A stretch of DNA of 64,000 bases from Frankia sp. QA3 (GTDB lineage Bacteria; Actinomycetota; Actinomycetes; Frankiales; Frankiaceae). Location of the stretch: assembly GCF_000262465.1 (NCBI RefSeq), contig NZ_CM001489.1, positions 2,476,597 to 2,540,596 of the forward strand, written 5' to 3'. Under the pieces are notes generated by a model. It ran no database searches, was not told the origin of the DNA, and worked only from the letters and a program-made list of their open reading frames with translations. Of this stretch, positions 7,101 to 15,644 are shown in pieces. Within the stretch, counting starts at the first letter, position 1, and every line of letters begins with the position of its first letter. The translations under genes were made by a program, and so were the position numbers.

Positions 7101-8350
7101 TGGGCGAGAGCGGAGGCGACGTGGTGTGCGCGGACTCCGATGATCAGATTCCGTTCGCCGCGCTGCTGGAGGACAGCCTCGAAGATCTGTACGACAACGC
7201 GCCCTGTGGCTACCTCTCCACCCTCCTGGACGGGCAGATCGCAAAGATCAACGCCACTCTGCTCGGCTGGCTGGGCTACCGGCGCGAGGAGCTGGTCGGG
7301 CGGCGCCGCTTCGCCGACCTGCTCACCGTCGGGGGGCGGATCTACCACGAGACCCATTTCGCCCCGCTGCTGCGCATGCAGGGCGAGATCAGCGGCATCG
7401 CGCTGGAGCTCAAGGCCGCCGACGGCACCCGGTTGCCGGTCCTGGTGACCTCGACGGTGCGGACCGGCGGCGACGGGCAGCCGCTGCTGATCCGCACCAC
7501 GATCTTCGACGCGAGGGACCGTCGCGCGTACGAGACGGAGCTGCTGCGCGCCCGGCAGGAGTCCGAGCGCGAACGCGGACGCCTCCAGCGCCTGACCACC
7601 TCTCTGCAGCGAACCCTGCTACCCCCGGTCCTGCCGCCGGTGCCCGGCCTGGAGGTGGCCGCGCACTACCACATCGCCTCGCTCGACGAGGTCGGCGGAG
7701 ACTTCTACGATCTGTTCCCCCTCGCCGCCGGCACCTGGGGGCTGTTCCTCGGTGACGTGCGCGGCAAGGGTGCCGCCGCCGCGGCCGTGACCTCCCTCGT
7801 CCGCTACACGCTGCGGGCCGCCGCCGTGTACGACCCGGATCCGGCCGCGGTGCTGGCCAATCTCAACACCGTCCTGTGCACCGAGTACCGCGACTACGAG
7901 CCACGCTTCTGCACGGTGATCTTCGGGCTGCTCACCCCGGACGCGGACGCCGGCGGCTTCACCCTCGCGTTGGCCAGCGGCGGCCATCCCCCGGCGCTGC
8001 TGCTGCGGGCCGACGGCACGGTCGCCTCTCTGTCCACCCCCGGCGGGCAGCTCATCGGCGTCCTGCCCGACGCCCGGATCTCCACCACCCGCGGGCGCCT
8101 CGCAGCCGGCGACACCCTGCTGCTCTACACCGACGGGCTGACCGAGGCCCGCACCGCCGGCGCCGGCCAACGCCGCTACGGCGACGACGCGCTGTTCGAC
8201 CTCGCCGCGGGCCTCGCCCCCACCACCGCGGCGGCAACCGTCGACACCCTGGTCGGCCTGTTGAACGGCTTCGGCGACGGACTGGACGACGACACCGCGA
8301 TCCTGGCCCTCAGCGTGCCGGCCGAAGGACGACGAAGACCGTCTACCTAA
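7100..8350 (+). CDS. rsbP: RsbP-like PAS-SpoIIE (PP2C) serine phosphatase
   Basis: About 416 residues; ATG overlaps the stop of rsbQ, and a GTG three bases earlier is an alternative. Residues ~25-135 form a PAS domain (YDNAPCGYLSTLLDG, GWLGYRREELVG, YHETHFAPLLRMQGEI). A short coiled-coil linker (RARQESERERGRLQRL) leads into a SpoIIE-type PP2C domain. The metal-binding motifs EVGGDFYDLF, FLGDVRGKGAAAA, YTDGLTEAR and DDDTAILAL are intact, so it should be active. In Bacillus, RsbP dephosphorylates the anti-anti-sigma factor RsbV, and its PAS domain senses energy state with help from RsbQ. No anti-sigma or anti-anti-sigma gene lies in this window, so its target is encoded elsewhere. Confidence 0.9.
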   Translation: MGESGGDVVCADSDDQIPFAALLEDSLEDLYDNAPCGYLSTLLDGQIAKINATLLGWLGYRREELVGRRRFADLLTVGGRIYHETHFAPLLRMQGEISGIALELKAADGTRLPVLVTSTVRTGGDGQPLLIRTTIFDARDRRAYETELLRARQESERERGRLQRLTTSLQRTLLPPVLPPVPGLEVAAHYHIASLDEVGGDFYDLFPLAAGTWGLFLGDVRGKGAAAAAVTSLVRYTLRAAAVYDPDPAAVLANLNTVLCTEYRDYEPRFCTVIFGLLTPDADAGGFTLALASGGHPPALLLRADGTVASLSTPGGQLIGVLPDARISTTRGRLAAGDTLLLYTDGLTEARTAGAGQRRYGDDALFDLAAGLAPTTAAATVDTLVGLLNGFGDGLDDDTAILALSVPAEGRRRPST

Positions 8351-8536
8351 CCGGGGCGCGCAACGGCTCTTGCCCGCCCTGCGGTCGCGCGGCCGAAGGG
8401 CGGATCGGTCTGAGCGCCGCCCCTGCCCAGTGCGACACTTCGGGCAGCGGACAGACCCGCGGGCTGCGTGACCCGGATCCAGTTTCCGGCCCCCGTTTAT
8501 CCCGCCCCGAGGTCGGGGCCGCTGAGAGGACGGACG

Positions 8537-9841
8537 ATGCCACACGCGCAATCCCGCGGAGCGGCCGCCGAGATCGCCGTCATCGGGGCGGGGGTGCACG
8601 GCGCGAGCGCCGCGTTCCACCTCGCTCGCCGCGGGCTCGACGTGGTCGTGTTCGAACAGGGACGACCGGCGGGCGGACCGACCGGGCGATCCAGCGGCAT
8701 CTGCCGGGCCTACTACACCCAGCCGTTCCTGGCCCGGGTCGCCCACGACAGCATCGCGTTCCTCGCGGGGTTCGCCGAGCACACCGGCGGCGGCGATGCC
8801 GGCTTCGTCCGCACCGGCGGCCTGTACCTGCATGGCCCGGACGACGTCGCCGACGCGCGGCGCACCGCGGCTACGCTGGTCGACCTGGGTATCGACCTCG
8901 AGACCCTCGACGCGGACGAGGTGGCGGGTCGGTTCCCCGGGATCGACGTCGGCGACGGCGCGGGCAACGGCCCTGGTGCCGACGGCAGGGACGGGAACGT
9001 CGCGATCGCCGTGCGGGAGGAGCAGGCCGGATACGCCGATCCCTACCGAACGACCTGGGGTTTCGTCACCGCGGCCCGGGCGCACGGCGCGCTGGTCCAC
9101 ACCGACGCCCGCGTCGTCCGGATCGCCGAGACACCCGGGCAGGTCGAGCTCACCACCGCGGACGGCACGACGCACCGGGCCCGCCGCCTGCTGCTTGCCG
9201 CCGGGCCGTGGACGGCGCCCCTGGCCGCCCAGCTCGGCATCACGCTGCCGCTGCACGCCGAACGGCACGTCGTCGCCGTCCTCGGCCCCGCCTGCGCCGC
9301 CTCCGCCGCTGGCGGCGGCACGTCCGGCAGCGGCTCCGCCCGCCGCGGGGCGCCTGCACCAGGCATCCCCGGGCCCGACGCCGACGCCGGGGTGATCATC
9401 GATGTGGCGGGCGGGGACTACGCGGCGCCGCAGCCCGACGGCGGCTGGCTGCTCGGCGGCCTCGACTCCACCCCACCGGTCGACCCGGACACCACGCCCG
9501 CTCCAGTAGGCGACGCCGAGTTCGCCCAGCTCGCCGAGGCCGCCCTGCGCCGACGCCCGGGACGGCCCGGTGAGGCGCGGGCCCGGGCCGGCGGATGGTC
9601 CGCGTTCTACGACGTCAGCCCGGACTGGCAGCCGGTGATCGGGCAGATCACCGACCGGGTGTGGGTCGACGCCGGCACCAGCGGACACGGCTTCAAGCTC
9701 GCCCCGGTCCTCGGCGACCATGTCGCCGGTCTGCTCGCCGGGGAACAACCCGCCCCCGGCCTGGCCGCGTTCAGCCCCAGCCGGTTCACCACCGGCGATC
9801 CGCTGACCGCCGGCTTCGGCACCGCCCGCATCCTCGGGTGA
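8537..9841 (+). CDS. FAD-dependent oxidoreductase, DAO (sarcosine oxidase/glycine oxidase-like) family
   Basis: 434 residues from an ATG with GAGAGGA six bases upstream; an ORF extension to 8468 is not used. The N-terminal dinucleotide-binding motif VIGAGVHGASAAFHLARRG is followed by the acidic strand end VVVFEQG. The middle has RRLLLAAGPWTAPLA, and the end has VWVDAGTSGHGFKLAPVLG, the FAD-contacting C-terminal motif of D-amino-acid/sarcosine-oxidase-like enzymes. These oxidise amines or amino acids and pass electrons to oxygen. An Ala/Gly/Ser-rich insertion lies at about residues 255-285. The gene stands alone and gives no clue to substrate. Confidence 0.8.
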   Translation: MPHAQSRGAAAEIAVIGAGVHGASAAFHLARRGLDVVVFEQGRPAGGPTGRSSGICRAYYTQPFLARVAHDSIAFLAGFAEHTGGGDAGFVRTGGLYLHGPDDVADARRTAATLVDLGIDLETLDADEVAGRFPGIDVGDGAGNGPGADGRDGNVAIAVREEQAGYADPYRTTWGFVTAARAHGALVHTDARVVRIAETPGQVELTTADGTTHRARRLLLAAGPWTAPLAAQLGITLPLHAERHVVAVLGPACAASAAGGGTSGSGSARRGAPAPGIPGPDADAGVIIDVAGGDYAAPQPDGGWLLGGLDSTPPVDPDTTPAPVGDAEFAQLAEAALRRRPGRPGEARARAGGWSAFYDVSPDWQPVIGQITDRVWVDAGTSGHGFKLAPVLGDHVAGLLAGEQPAPGLAAFSPSRFTTGDPLTAGFGTARILG

Positions 9842-9992
9842 ACCCGCGCGGCGGGCGTCGAGACGTCGTCCACCAGGCGCTGCGCACCGCGCTCGGCAGA
9901 CCCTCGTCCGGCCGCCGTGTCGATCCGCGGCTTTCCCGTTCGACCTGGGAGTGGGAGGGTCGGGAGGCGACCCGTGATCAAGGAGATCAACG

Positions 9993-10412
9993 ATGGCGAA
10001 GTACATGCTGATCATGCGAGCCACGGACGAGTCTCTCGCGAAGATGATGGAGACGCCCTTCGAGGAGATGCTCGAGACGGTGGGTCGTTTCAACGAGGAG
10101 CTGATCCGGGCCGGCGTGCTCGTCGCCGCCGAGGGCCTGGACGACCCGGCCCAGGGCGTGGTGGTCGACTTCAGCGGCGAGACTCCGGTGGTCACCGACG
10201 GCCCGTACGGCGAGACGAAGGAGCTGTTCGGCGGCTTCTACATGATCGACGTCGCCTCGAAGGAAGAAGCTGTGGAGTGGGCCCGGCGCCTGCCGGCGAG
10301 TGCCGGCGCGAAATGCGAGATCCGCCGCGTGCCGACCATCGACGAGTTCCCGCAGGACAATGAGTGGATCATCAAGGAGCGGGCGTGGCGCGAGCGGACC
10401 GGCCAGCTCTGA
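9993..10412 (+). CDS. YCII-related (DGPF) domain protein
   Basis: 139 residues starting at an ATG after AAGGAG. It opens with KYMLIMRATDESLAKMM and contains DGPYGETKELFGGFYMID, the DGPF signature of the actinobacterial YCII-like family. The C-terminus ends in IKERAWRERTGQL. Members are small ferredoxin-fold proteins of unknown activity that are repeatedly encoded next to ECF42 sigma factors. Here the TGA overlaps the ATG of such a sigma factor, so the two are translationally coupled. It is probably made together with, or under control of, that sigma factor. Confidence 0.9.
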   Translation: MAKYMLIMRATDESLAKMMETPFEEMLETVGRFNEELIRAGVLVAAEGLDDPAQGVVVDFSGETPVVTDGPYGETKELFGGFYMIDVASKEEAVEWARRLPASAGAKCEIRRVPTIDEFPQDNEWIIKERAWRERTGQL

Positions 10413-11716
10413 TGCCCGCGGCTGTCGGTGGCCCGCCGAGCACCGAATCGGTGGGGCGGGCTGTCGAGGCCGTCTGGCGGATCGAGTCCGCTCGGATCGT
10501 CGGTGCGCTGGCCCGCTACACGGGAGACTTCGAACTCGCCGAGGATGTTGCGCAGGAGGCGGTGGCGCAGGCGCTTGTCACATGGTCGCGCGACGGCGTA
10601 CCGGCGAACCCGGTGGGCTGGCTGCTCACGACCGCTCGGCGGCGCGCCATCGACGGTTTTCGCCGCCGGTCGACACTCGACGAGCGGTACGCCCTGCTCG
10701 CCGGTCAACTGGCCGAGGGCGAGGCGAGCTCGGGCTCGGCGCCCCCGCGGGACCGGTCGGACGACCTCCTATGGGATCCCGACCGGGTCGACGACGACGC
10801 CCTCGCGCTGATGTTCGTAGCCTGCCACCCGGTGCTCTCGCCCGAGGCCCGCGTGGCGTTGACCCTGCGCGTGGTCGGGGGCCTGACCAGCGAGGAGATC
10901 GCCCGGGCGGTTCTGGTACCCGTGTCGACAGTCCAGGCGCGGATCACGCGGGCGAAGAAGACCATCGGCGCGGCCGGAGTACCGTTCGCCCTGCCGCCGG
11001 CCGAGGAACGACGCGGGCGGCTCGGCGGTGTCCTGAGCGTGCTCTACGTGATCTTCACGGAAGGTTCGACGGCGACGACCGGTGACAGCCTGCTACGCCC
11101 CGATCTCGCCTACGAGGCGATCCGGCTGGCCCGGATGCTGGCCGCACTGTTGCCCGCCGAACCGGAGGTACACGGGCTGCTCGCCTTGTTCGAGCTCACC
11201 GCCGCGCGATTTCCCGCCCGCACCGGCCCCGACGGCGAGGCCGTACTCCTGGCGGATCAGGACCGGCACCGTTGGGATCGTTCGGCGATCCGCCGCGGTC
11301 TGGCAGCCATCGGCCGGGCCGCGGCGCTCGGACGCGGCCTGGGACCGTATGGGCTGCAGGCGGCGATCGCCGCCTGCCACGCGTCGGCGCCGTCGGTCCC
11401 GCAGACCGACTGGGAGCGGATCGCGCTCCTCTACGAGGCGCTCGGCCGCGTGGCCCCGTCACCCGTCGTCGAGCTCAACCGGGCCGTCGCCGTCGCGATG
11501 GTGAATGGACCACAGCAGGCGCTGGCCATCGTGGATGAACTCGTCGCCACCGACCGCCTGACGGGCTCGTACCTGCTCCCGAGCGTGCGCGGCGAACTGC
11601 TCGGCCAGCTCGGCCGGACGACGCAGGCACGATCCGAGCTGGAACTCGCCGCCCGGCTGTGCCGCAACGTCCGCGAGCGGGCGGTGCTGCTGCGCAAGGC
11701 GGCTGCGCTGGCGTGA
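10412..11716 (+). CDS. ECF42-type RNA polymerase sigma factor with C-terminal extension
   Basis: 434 residues from the ATG that overlaps the DGPF gene stop; an upstream in-frame start at 10364 would run deep into that gene. Residues ~15-90 form sigma region 2 (DFELAEDVAQEAVAQAL, NPVGWLLTTARRRAID). Region 4 follows at ~125-185 (LTLRVVGGLTSEEIARA, VSTVQARITRAKKTI). The remaining ~230 residues are a helical TPR-like extension with ELNRAVAVAMVNGPQQAL. ECF42 factors lack a classical anti-sigma factor; the extension is reported to be needed for activity, and their targets are DGPF genes. The neighbouring DGPF gene fits this exactly. Confidence 0.9.
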   Translation: MPAAVGGPPSTESVGRAVEAVWRIESARIVGALARYTGDFELAEDVAQEAVAQALVTWSRDGVPANPVGWLLTTARRRAIDGFRRRSTLDERYALLAGQLAEGEASSGSAPPRDRSDDLLWDPDRVDDDALALMFVACHPVLSPEARVALTLRVVGGLTSEEIARAVLVPVSTVQARITRAKKTIGAAGVPFALPPAEERRGRLGGVLSVLYVIFTEGSTATTGDSLLRPDLAYEAIRLARMLAALLPAEPEVHGLLALFELTAARFPARTGPDGEAVLLADQDRHRWDRSAIRRGLAAIGRAAALGRGLGPYGLQAAIAACHASAPSVPQTDWERIALLYEALGRVAPSPVVELNRAVAVAMVNGPQQALAIVDELVATDRLTGSYLLPSVRGELLGQLGRTTQARSELELAARLCRNVRERAVLLRKAAALA

Positions 11717-11800
11717 CCGCCTTGCAGACCACCCGGGTACCAGCCACCGCGACAAGGCCGCTCGAGGCCGTCGGCTCCGGCGCCGGTGCCGGCCCGCCGG

Positions 11801-12742
11801 TCACGGCCTGGGGCGCTGCGCGGTCCCGTCGTGCTCGGGCCGGAAGGACGGGATCTGCTCGCCCGCCTCGATCGGGATCGTGAGGCGGTTCTGCGGCGGG
11901 GCGAGCGGGCAGGGGGCGTACGGGGTGTAGGCGCACTGCAGGTTCCCCGCGCGGTTGAAGTCGAGCACGATCTGCGTGCTGCCCGGCGCGGGCAGGGGGA
12001 CGATCAGCCGGCGGCTGGCCGCGTAGGTCGTGACTCCGCTCGTCGCATCGGTGAACAGGACGAGACCGACCCCCGCCAGGTGCTCGGCGTGGAAGAGGAC
12101 CAGCCGCTGCTCGGTGCCGTCGAGCGCGAAGACGGCTTCGCCGACGGCCTCGTGGGTGTGCACGATGCCGTCGATCGCCGCGGCGACCTCGACCGGGCGC
12201 GGGGCGGGATACGGCTCGAACTCGGCCCGGACCACCCAGGCGGGGTCGTAGTCGAACGTCGGCGTCCGCACGTACGTCTCGCGCAGCCGGTGCCGGGGAT
12301 CGAGCGAGCGGAGCAGGTCGTGCCCGCCCCGGCGGGACAGCTCGACGACGACGTCGCCGAACGACGCCGCCCTGCGGAACTCCCGCTCGCGGACGGCGCC
12401 GAAGACATGGCGCCCGGCCACGGTCTCGCCGTCGACGGCGAGCGACTCCCCCGCGTCGAGGTCGACGACCGGCCCCTGCTCGCCCGTGGCCCACCGTCCC
12501 GGGAATCCCTCGACGCGGCGGGGCTCGCCGTCGAGGAAGTGCAGCGCGCTGTAGGCGAGGAAGCCGTACGGCTCGCGCCGCTGGCGCTCCGAGGCCTCTC
12601 GCCAGGCGTCCCATTCGGCTCGCGCGGTCGCGCTGGCGGCTGCGCTCGCCGTCCCGGTCACTGTCGCCGTCTCGGTCACTGTCGCCGTCCCGGTCACTGT
12701 CACCGTCCCGGTCGCTGTCGCCGTCTCGGTCACAGAGGTCAT
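11801..12742 (-). CDS. DUF1684-family protein
   Basis: 313 residues. The DUF1684 signature is clear near the C-terminus (VLDFNRAGNLQCAYTPYAPC, then APPQNRLTIPIEAGE), preceded by RLVLFHAEHLAGVGLVLFTD. Function of the family is unknown; its conserved Cys/Asn/Arg residues suggest an enzyme or binding protein. The first ~35 residues are a Thr/Val/Ala stretch encoded by an 18-bp DNA tandem repeat and may lie outside the domain; a later start is possible. It is the last gene of an eight-gene minus-strand operon with an ABC importer and three oxygenases, which implies a part in the same catabolic function. GAGGAACC precedes the ATG. Confidence 0.8.
   Translation of the reverse strand: MTSVTETATATGTVTVTGTATVTETATVTGTASAAASATARAEWDAWREASERQRREPYGFLAYSALHFLDGEPRRVEGFPGRWATGEQGPVVDLDAGESLAVDGETVAGRHVFGAVREREFRRAASFGDVVVELSRRGGHDLLRSLDPRHRLRETYVRTPTFDYDPAWVVRAEFEPYPAPRPVEVAAAIDGIVHTHEAVGEAVFALDGTEQRLVLFHAEHLAGVGLVLFTDATSGVTTYAASRRLIVPLPAPGSTQIVLDFNRAGNLQCAYTPYAPCPLAPPQNRLTIPIEAGEQIPSFRPEHDGTAQRPRP
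12646..12733 (-). repeat. 18-bp tandem repeat at the start of the DUF1684 gene
   Basis: About five copies of GTCACTGTCGCCGTCCCG lie in tandem, with C/T or A/G changes. Because the unit is a multiple of three, it encodes a Thr/Val/Ala run and keeps the frame open. Confidence 0.8.
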
Positions 12743-12791
12743 GGTCGGTTCCTCACGTTCGATGGTCCAGGTGCGACGTCGTGCTCTGCGG

Positions 12792-13811
12792 TCATGCCGT
12801 CGGTGCCCGGTCGTGCGCCGGGAGGCGGGGGAAGATCTCCTGCGCGATCAGCCGAAGCCCGTCGCGGAACCGGGGGGAGGACTGCGGCAGCGGGAGGCTG
12901 AACAGGTAGTCGGTCGACCGCGTGAACGCGGCGTCCGCCAGCAGCTGCCCCACGATGTCGTCCGGGTCGCCGTACTTCACGTTCGACCTGGCCAGGAACT
13001 CCTCGGCCGTGCCCGGCGGGCCGCCCGGGGTGACGTACTGGGCGGGGTTGCGGCGCAGCTCGGCCTCGAGCAGGGAGACCGCCTCCTGCCGGGACTGCGC
13101 CGGGAGCAGGACGCGGGAGATGCCGATCCGTGGGCTGCGCTCGCCGGTGTGGGCGTCGAGGTAGTCGTCGATGAGACCCGACTGGATCTGGCCGGCGTCC
13201 CCGGACGCGACCAGCCGGTGCAGGAGCAGACTGTCGCCGGCGCGCCCGATCTCGGCCGCCGTCCGCGGGTTCCCGGTCGCCTGCCACAGCCGCGGCAGCA
13301 GCCCGGCCGGCGGCGGGTACAGGGTCACCTCCTTGTCGCCGGCGGCGATGGTGCCGCCGAGGGCCCGGCGCAGGTCGTCGAGCGCGTGGGCGTACAGCGA
13401 CTCGCGGTCGTCCTCGGACAGGTTGAAGGCCTCGAAGGCGACGGTGGAGAAACCCCCGCCGTTGCCCTTGCCGACGCCGAACTCCAGCCGCCCGTCGCTG
13501 AGCGCGTCGACCAGCGCCGCCGTCTCGGCCAACCGGATCGGGTTGTCGAAGGTGAGCGGGACCACCGCGGTTCCCAGCCTGATCGTCGTCGTGGTCTGCG
13601 ACGCCGCCGCGAGGAAGGTGAGCGCGGACGGCAGACCGATCAGGGTGAAGTGCGCCTCCGCGGCCCACACCGTCTCGTAGCCGAGCTCCTCCGCGAGGCG
13701 GACGACCTCGAGCGACTGGCTGTACGTACGGACGGGCTCACCGTCCGCGGGGATCGTCAGGAACAGCGACAGGCCGCGCTGCGCAGAGGACGTCGCATCC
13801 ACCGTCACCAT
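12792..13811 (-). CDS. LLM-class (bacterial luciferase-like) flavin-dependent oxidoreductase
   Basis: 339 residues from an ATG with GGAGGT five bases upstream; the longer frame to 13982 is rejected on that basis. The TIM-barrel luciferase fold shows in VRLAEELGYETVWAAEAHF, TIRLGTAVVPLTFDNPIRL, DALSDGRLEFGVGKGNGGG and a C-terminal RFRDGLRLIAQEIFPRL. Such enzymes use reduced FMN (or F420 in some actinomycetes) to monooxygenate a substrate. It is the seventh gene of the importer/oxygenase operon. Substrate unknown. Confidence 0.85.
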   Translation of the reverse strand: MVTVDATSSAQRGLSLFLTIPADGEPVRTYSQSLEVVRLAEELGYETVWAAEAHFTLIGLPSALTFLAAASQTTTTIRLGTAVVPLTFDNPIRLAETAALVDALSDGRLEFGVGKGNGGGFSTVAFEAFNLSEDDRESLYAHALDDLRRALGGTIAAGDKEVTLYPPPAGLLPRLWQATGNPRTAAEIGRAGDSLLLHRLVASGDAGQIQSGLIDDYLDAHTGERSPRIGISRVLLPAQSRQEAVSLLEAELRRNPAQYVTPGGPPGTAEEFLARSNVKYGDPDDIVGQLLADAAFTRSTDYLFSLPLPQSSPRFRDGLRLIAQEIFPRLPAHDRAPTA

Positions 13812-13890
13812 CGGGACCTCCGATTCACGATTGTGGGGAAGCCCGGGCCGCCGGCCGGCGCCCGGAGATTGGCCCGCGAGCCGCGGGCCG

Positions 13891-15642
13891 TCAACGTTCG
13901 GCCGCCTCGACGAGCTGCCGGAAGCGGGTGCCGGAGGCCTCGCCGCGGCCGTAGACCAGATCCAGTACCGCGCCCGCGTCAAGGTCGTCGAGGTCGTTGC
14001 CGTCGCCGCGCCAGGCGACGTGATGGTCCGGCCGGACGAGCGCGTACCGGGCGCCGTACAGCTCGCGCGCCGCGGGATCCGGCAGGTGGATGACCTCGAG
14101 CTCGAGGCCCCGGGCGTCGGCCGCCGCCTCGAAGGAGCCGACGGCGTCCGCGTCGTCGGCGAGGACGAGCAGCGCGACGTGGGAGCCGATCCGGTCGTAG
14201 AGGGTGAACCCGAAGGGGTCGAGGTTGCCGTTCGGCGCCCGGTGCCCCGGCCGCGCGTCGTCGGCGTAGGCGAAGGCGTTCCAGGGCGGCTCGGACTCGA
14301 CCTGCCCGTCCTCGTACCGGATGACCGACGAGGCGTCGTACCGCTCGTCGAAGACGACCCCGAGCGGCAGGCTGCGGCCCGCCCCGAGGATCGCGCCGAT
14401 CTCGGCGCGCCGGCGTGCCGCGTCCGGGCTGGTGTCGGCGTCGTCCGGGACCCCGAGGGCGCGGACGCGCTCGTAGGCGTCCGTGTGCCTGTCGTCCTCC
14501 GCCAGGGCGTAGTCGGCGATCCGCCAGTTGTGCGGGCGCCGTTCCTCGTCGTAGGAGTCGAGCAGGCGCGGGCCGGCCTGGCCGCGCAGCACGGCCGCGA
14601 GCTTCCAGCCGAGGTTCACCACGTCGCCGAAGCCCTCGCACAGGTTGCCGCCCGGCGTGCGGACATGCGCCGCGTCACCCACCAGCGCGATCCGGTCGCG
14701 GTAGAACGTGTCGGCGATGCGGGTGCTCTTGAAGAACGGGGTGAGCGACACGACCTCGAGGTCGACGTCGAAGCCGAACGCCGCCCGGGCCTGCGCGATC
14801 AACTCGTCCGTGGTCGGGTCACGGTCGAGCGGGTACGGCCCGGCGTACGCCCGCCAGTCGGTCTCGTTCAGGGCCGCGAGGAACCCGCAGTAGCGGTCGT
14901 TGTAGATGACCGCGGTGGCGGGCGGGAACGCCCCGAGCGCGGCCGAGGTGTCCGAGGTGGTCCGCACGACGAACCGGAAGTGCCGCTCCTCGGCGTAGCT
15001 GCCCGAGCGCGGAATCCTCGCCAGCGTGCGGACCGTGCTCTTCCCGCCGTCGGCGCCGACGACGTACCGGGAGCGGATCGTGCGCCGCCGGCCGGTCTCG
15101 ACCTCGACCACCGTCGTCGTCACGCCGTCGGGGTCGCTCGCCAGCCCCTCGACCCGCCAGCCGCCCGAGACCGCGGTCCCGATCTCCGCGAGCCGGTCGA
15201 GGAAGACGCGCTGCAGCACCGTCTGCGGCCGGCGCAGCATGGTCTCGGTCGAGTATCGGCTGGTCGCGCCGAGCGCGAACGACCGCAGGGTGGTCCCCGC
15301 GAGCTGGTGCCCGGCGAGCGAGGTGAGCAGGAGGTTGCCGTTGTTCCACTCCGGCGGGAAGGTCCACTCGTGCTGGATCCGCTGCAGCAGCCCCCACCCG
15401 CGGATGACCTCGAGCGCGCGGGGCGTGTACCCCGCGGCGCCGGCCCGGACGAGCGTCGCGCCGGCCGCGGCGTCCACCACCGCGGCCGCCACCCCGTGGC
15501 GGTGGAGCTCGAGCGCGGTGCCGAGGCCGTTGGGCCCGGCACCGACCACGAGGACGTCGACCCGCTCGGCGGGCTCGGTCCGCGGGAACGCGAAGGCGTC
15601 GACCTGCCGCTTCCCCCGATTGATCTCGTTGCGTGCGGGCAT
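13891..15642 (-). CDS. FAD-dependent aromatic hydroxylase (PheA/TfdB type)
   Basis: 583 residues. The ATG lies two bases after the stop of the preceding monooxygenase gene. The N-terminal FAD motif VLVVGAGPNGLGTALELHRHG, the middle DG-type motif (YVVGADGGKSTVRTL) and the GDAAHVRTPGGNLCEGFGD motif define class A flavoprotein hydroxylases. The ~150-residue C-terminal part is a thioredoxin-like domain as in phenol 2-monooxygenase (FTLYDRIGSHVALLVLAD). These enzymes use NAD(P)H and oxygen to hydroxylate phenolic or polycyclic rings in the cytosol. Within this operon it suggests that the imported compound carries, or yields, an aromatic ring. Confidence 0.88.
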   Translation of the reverse strand: MPARNEINRGKRQVDAFAFPRTEPAERVDVLVVGAGPNGLGTALELHRHGVAAAVVDAAAGATLVRAGAAGYTPRALEVIRGWGLLQRIQHEWTFPPEWNNGNLLLTSLAGHQLAGTTLRSFALGATSRYSTETMLRRPQTVLQRVFLDRLAEIGTAVSGGWRVEGLASDPDGVTTTVVEVETGRRRTIRSRYVVGADGGKSTVRTLARIPRSGSYAEERHFRFVVRTTSDTSAALGAFPPATAVIYNDRYCGFLAALNETDWRAYAGPYPLDRDPTTDELIAQARAAFGFDVDLEVVSLTPFFKSTRIADTFYRDRIALVGDAAHVRTPGGNLCEGFGDVVNLGWKLAAVLRGQAGPRLLDSYDEERRPHNWRIADYALAEDDRHTDAYERVRALGVPDDADTSPDAARRRAEIGAILGAGRSLPLGVVFDERYDASSVIRYEDGQVESEPPWNAFAYADDARPGHRAPNGNLDPFGFTLYDRIGSHVALLVLADDADAVGSFEAAADARGLELEVIHLPDPAARELYGARYALVRPDHHVAWRGDGNDLDDLDAGAVLDLVYGRGEASGTRFRQLVEAAER

Positions 15643-15644
15643 GG

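Noticed and set aside
7619-10195. 858-codon open frame on the minus strand
   Set aside because: It lies opposite rsbP and the FAD oxidase. Its protein is Gly/Arg/Val-rich with no family likeness, and both plus-strand genes have clear motifs. It is a by-product of high GC.
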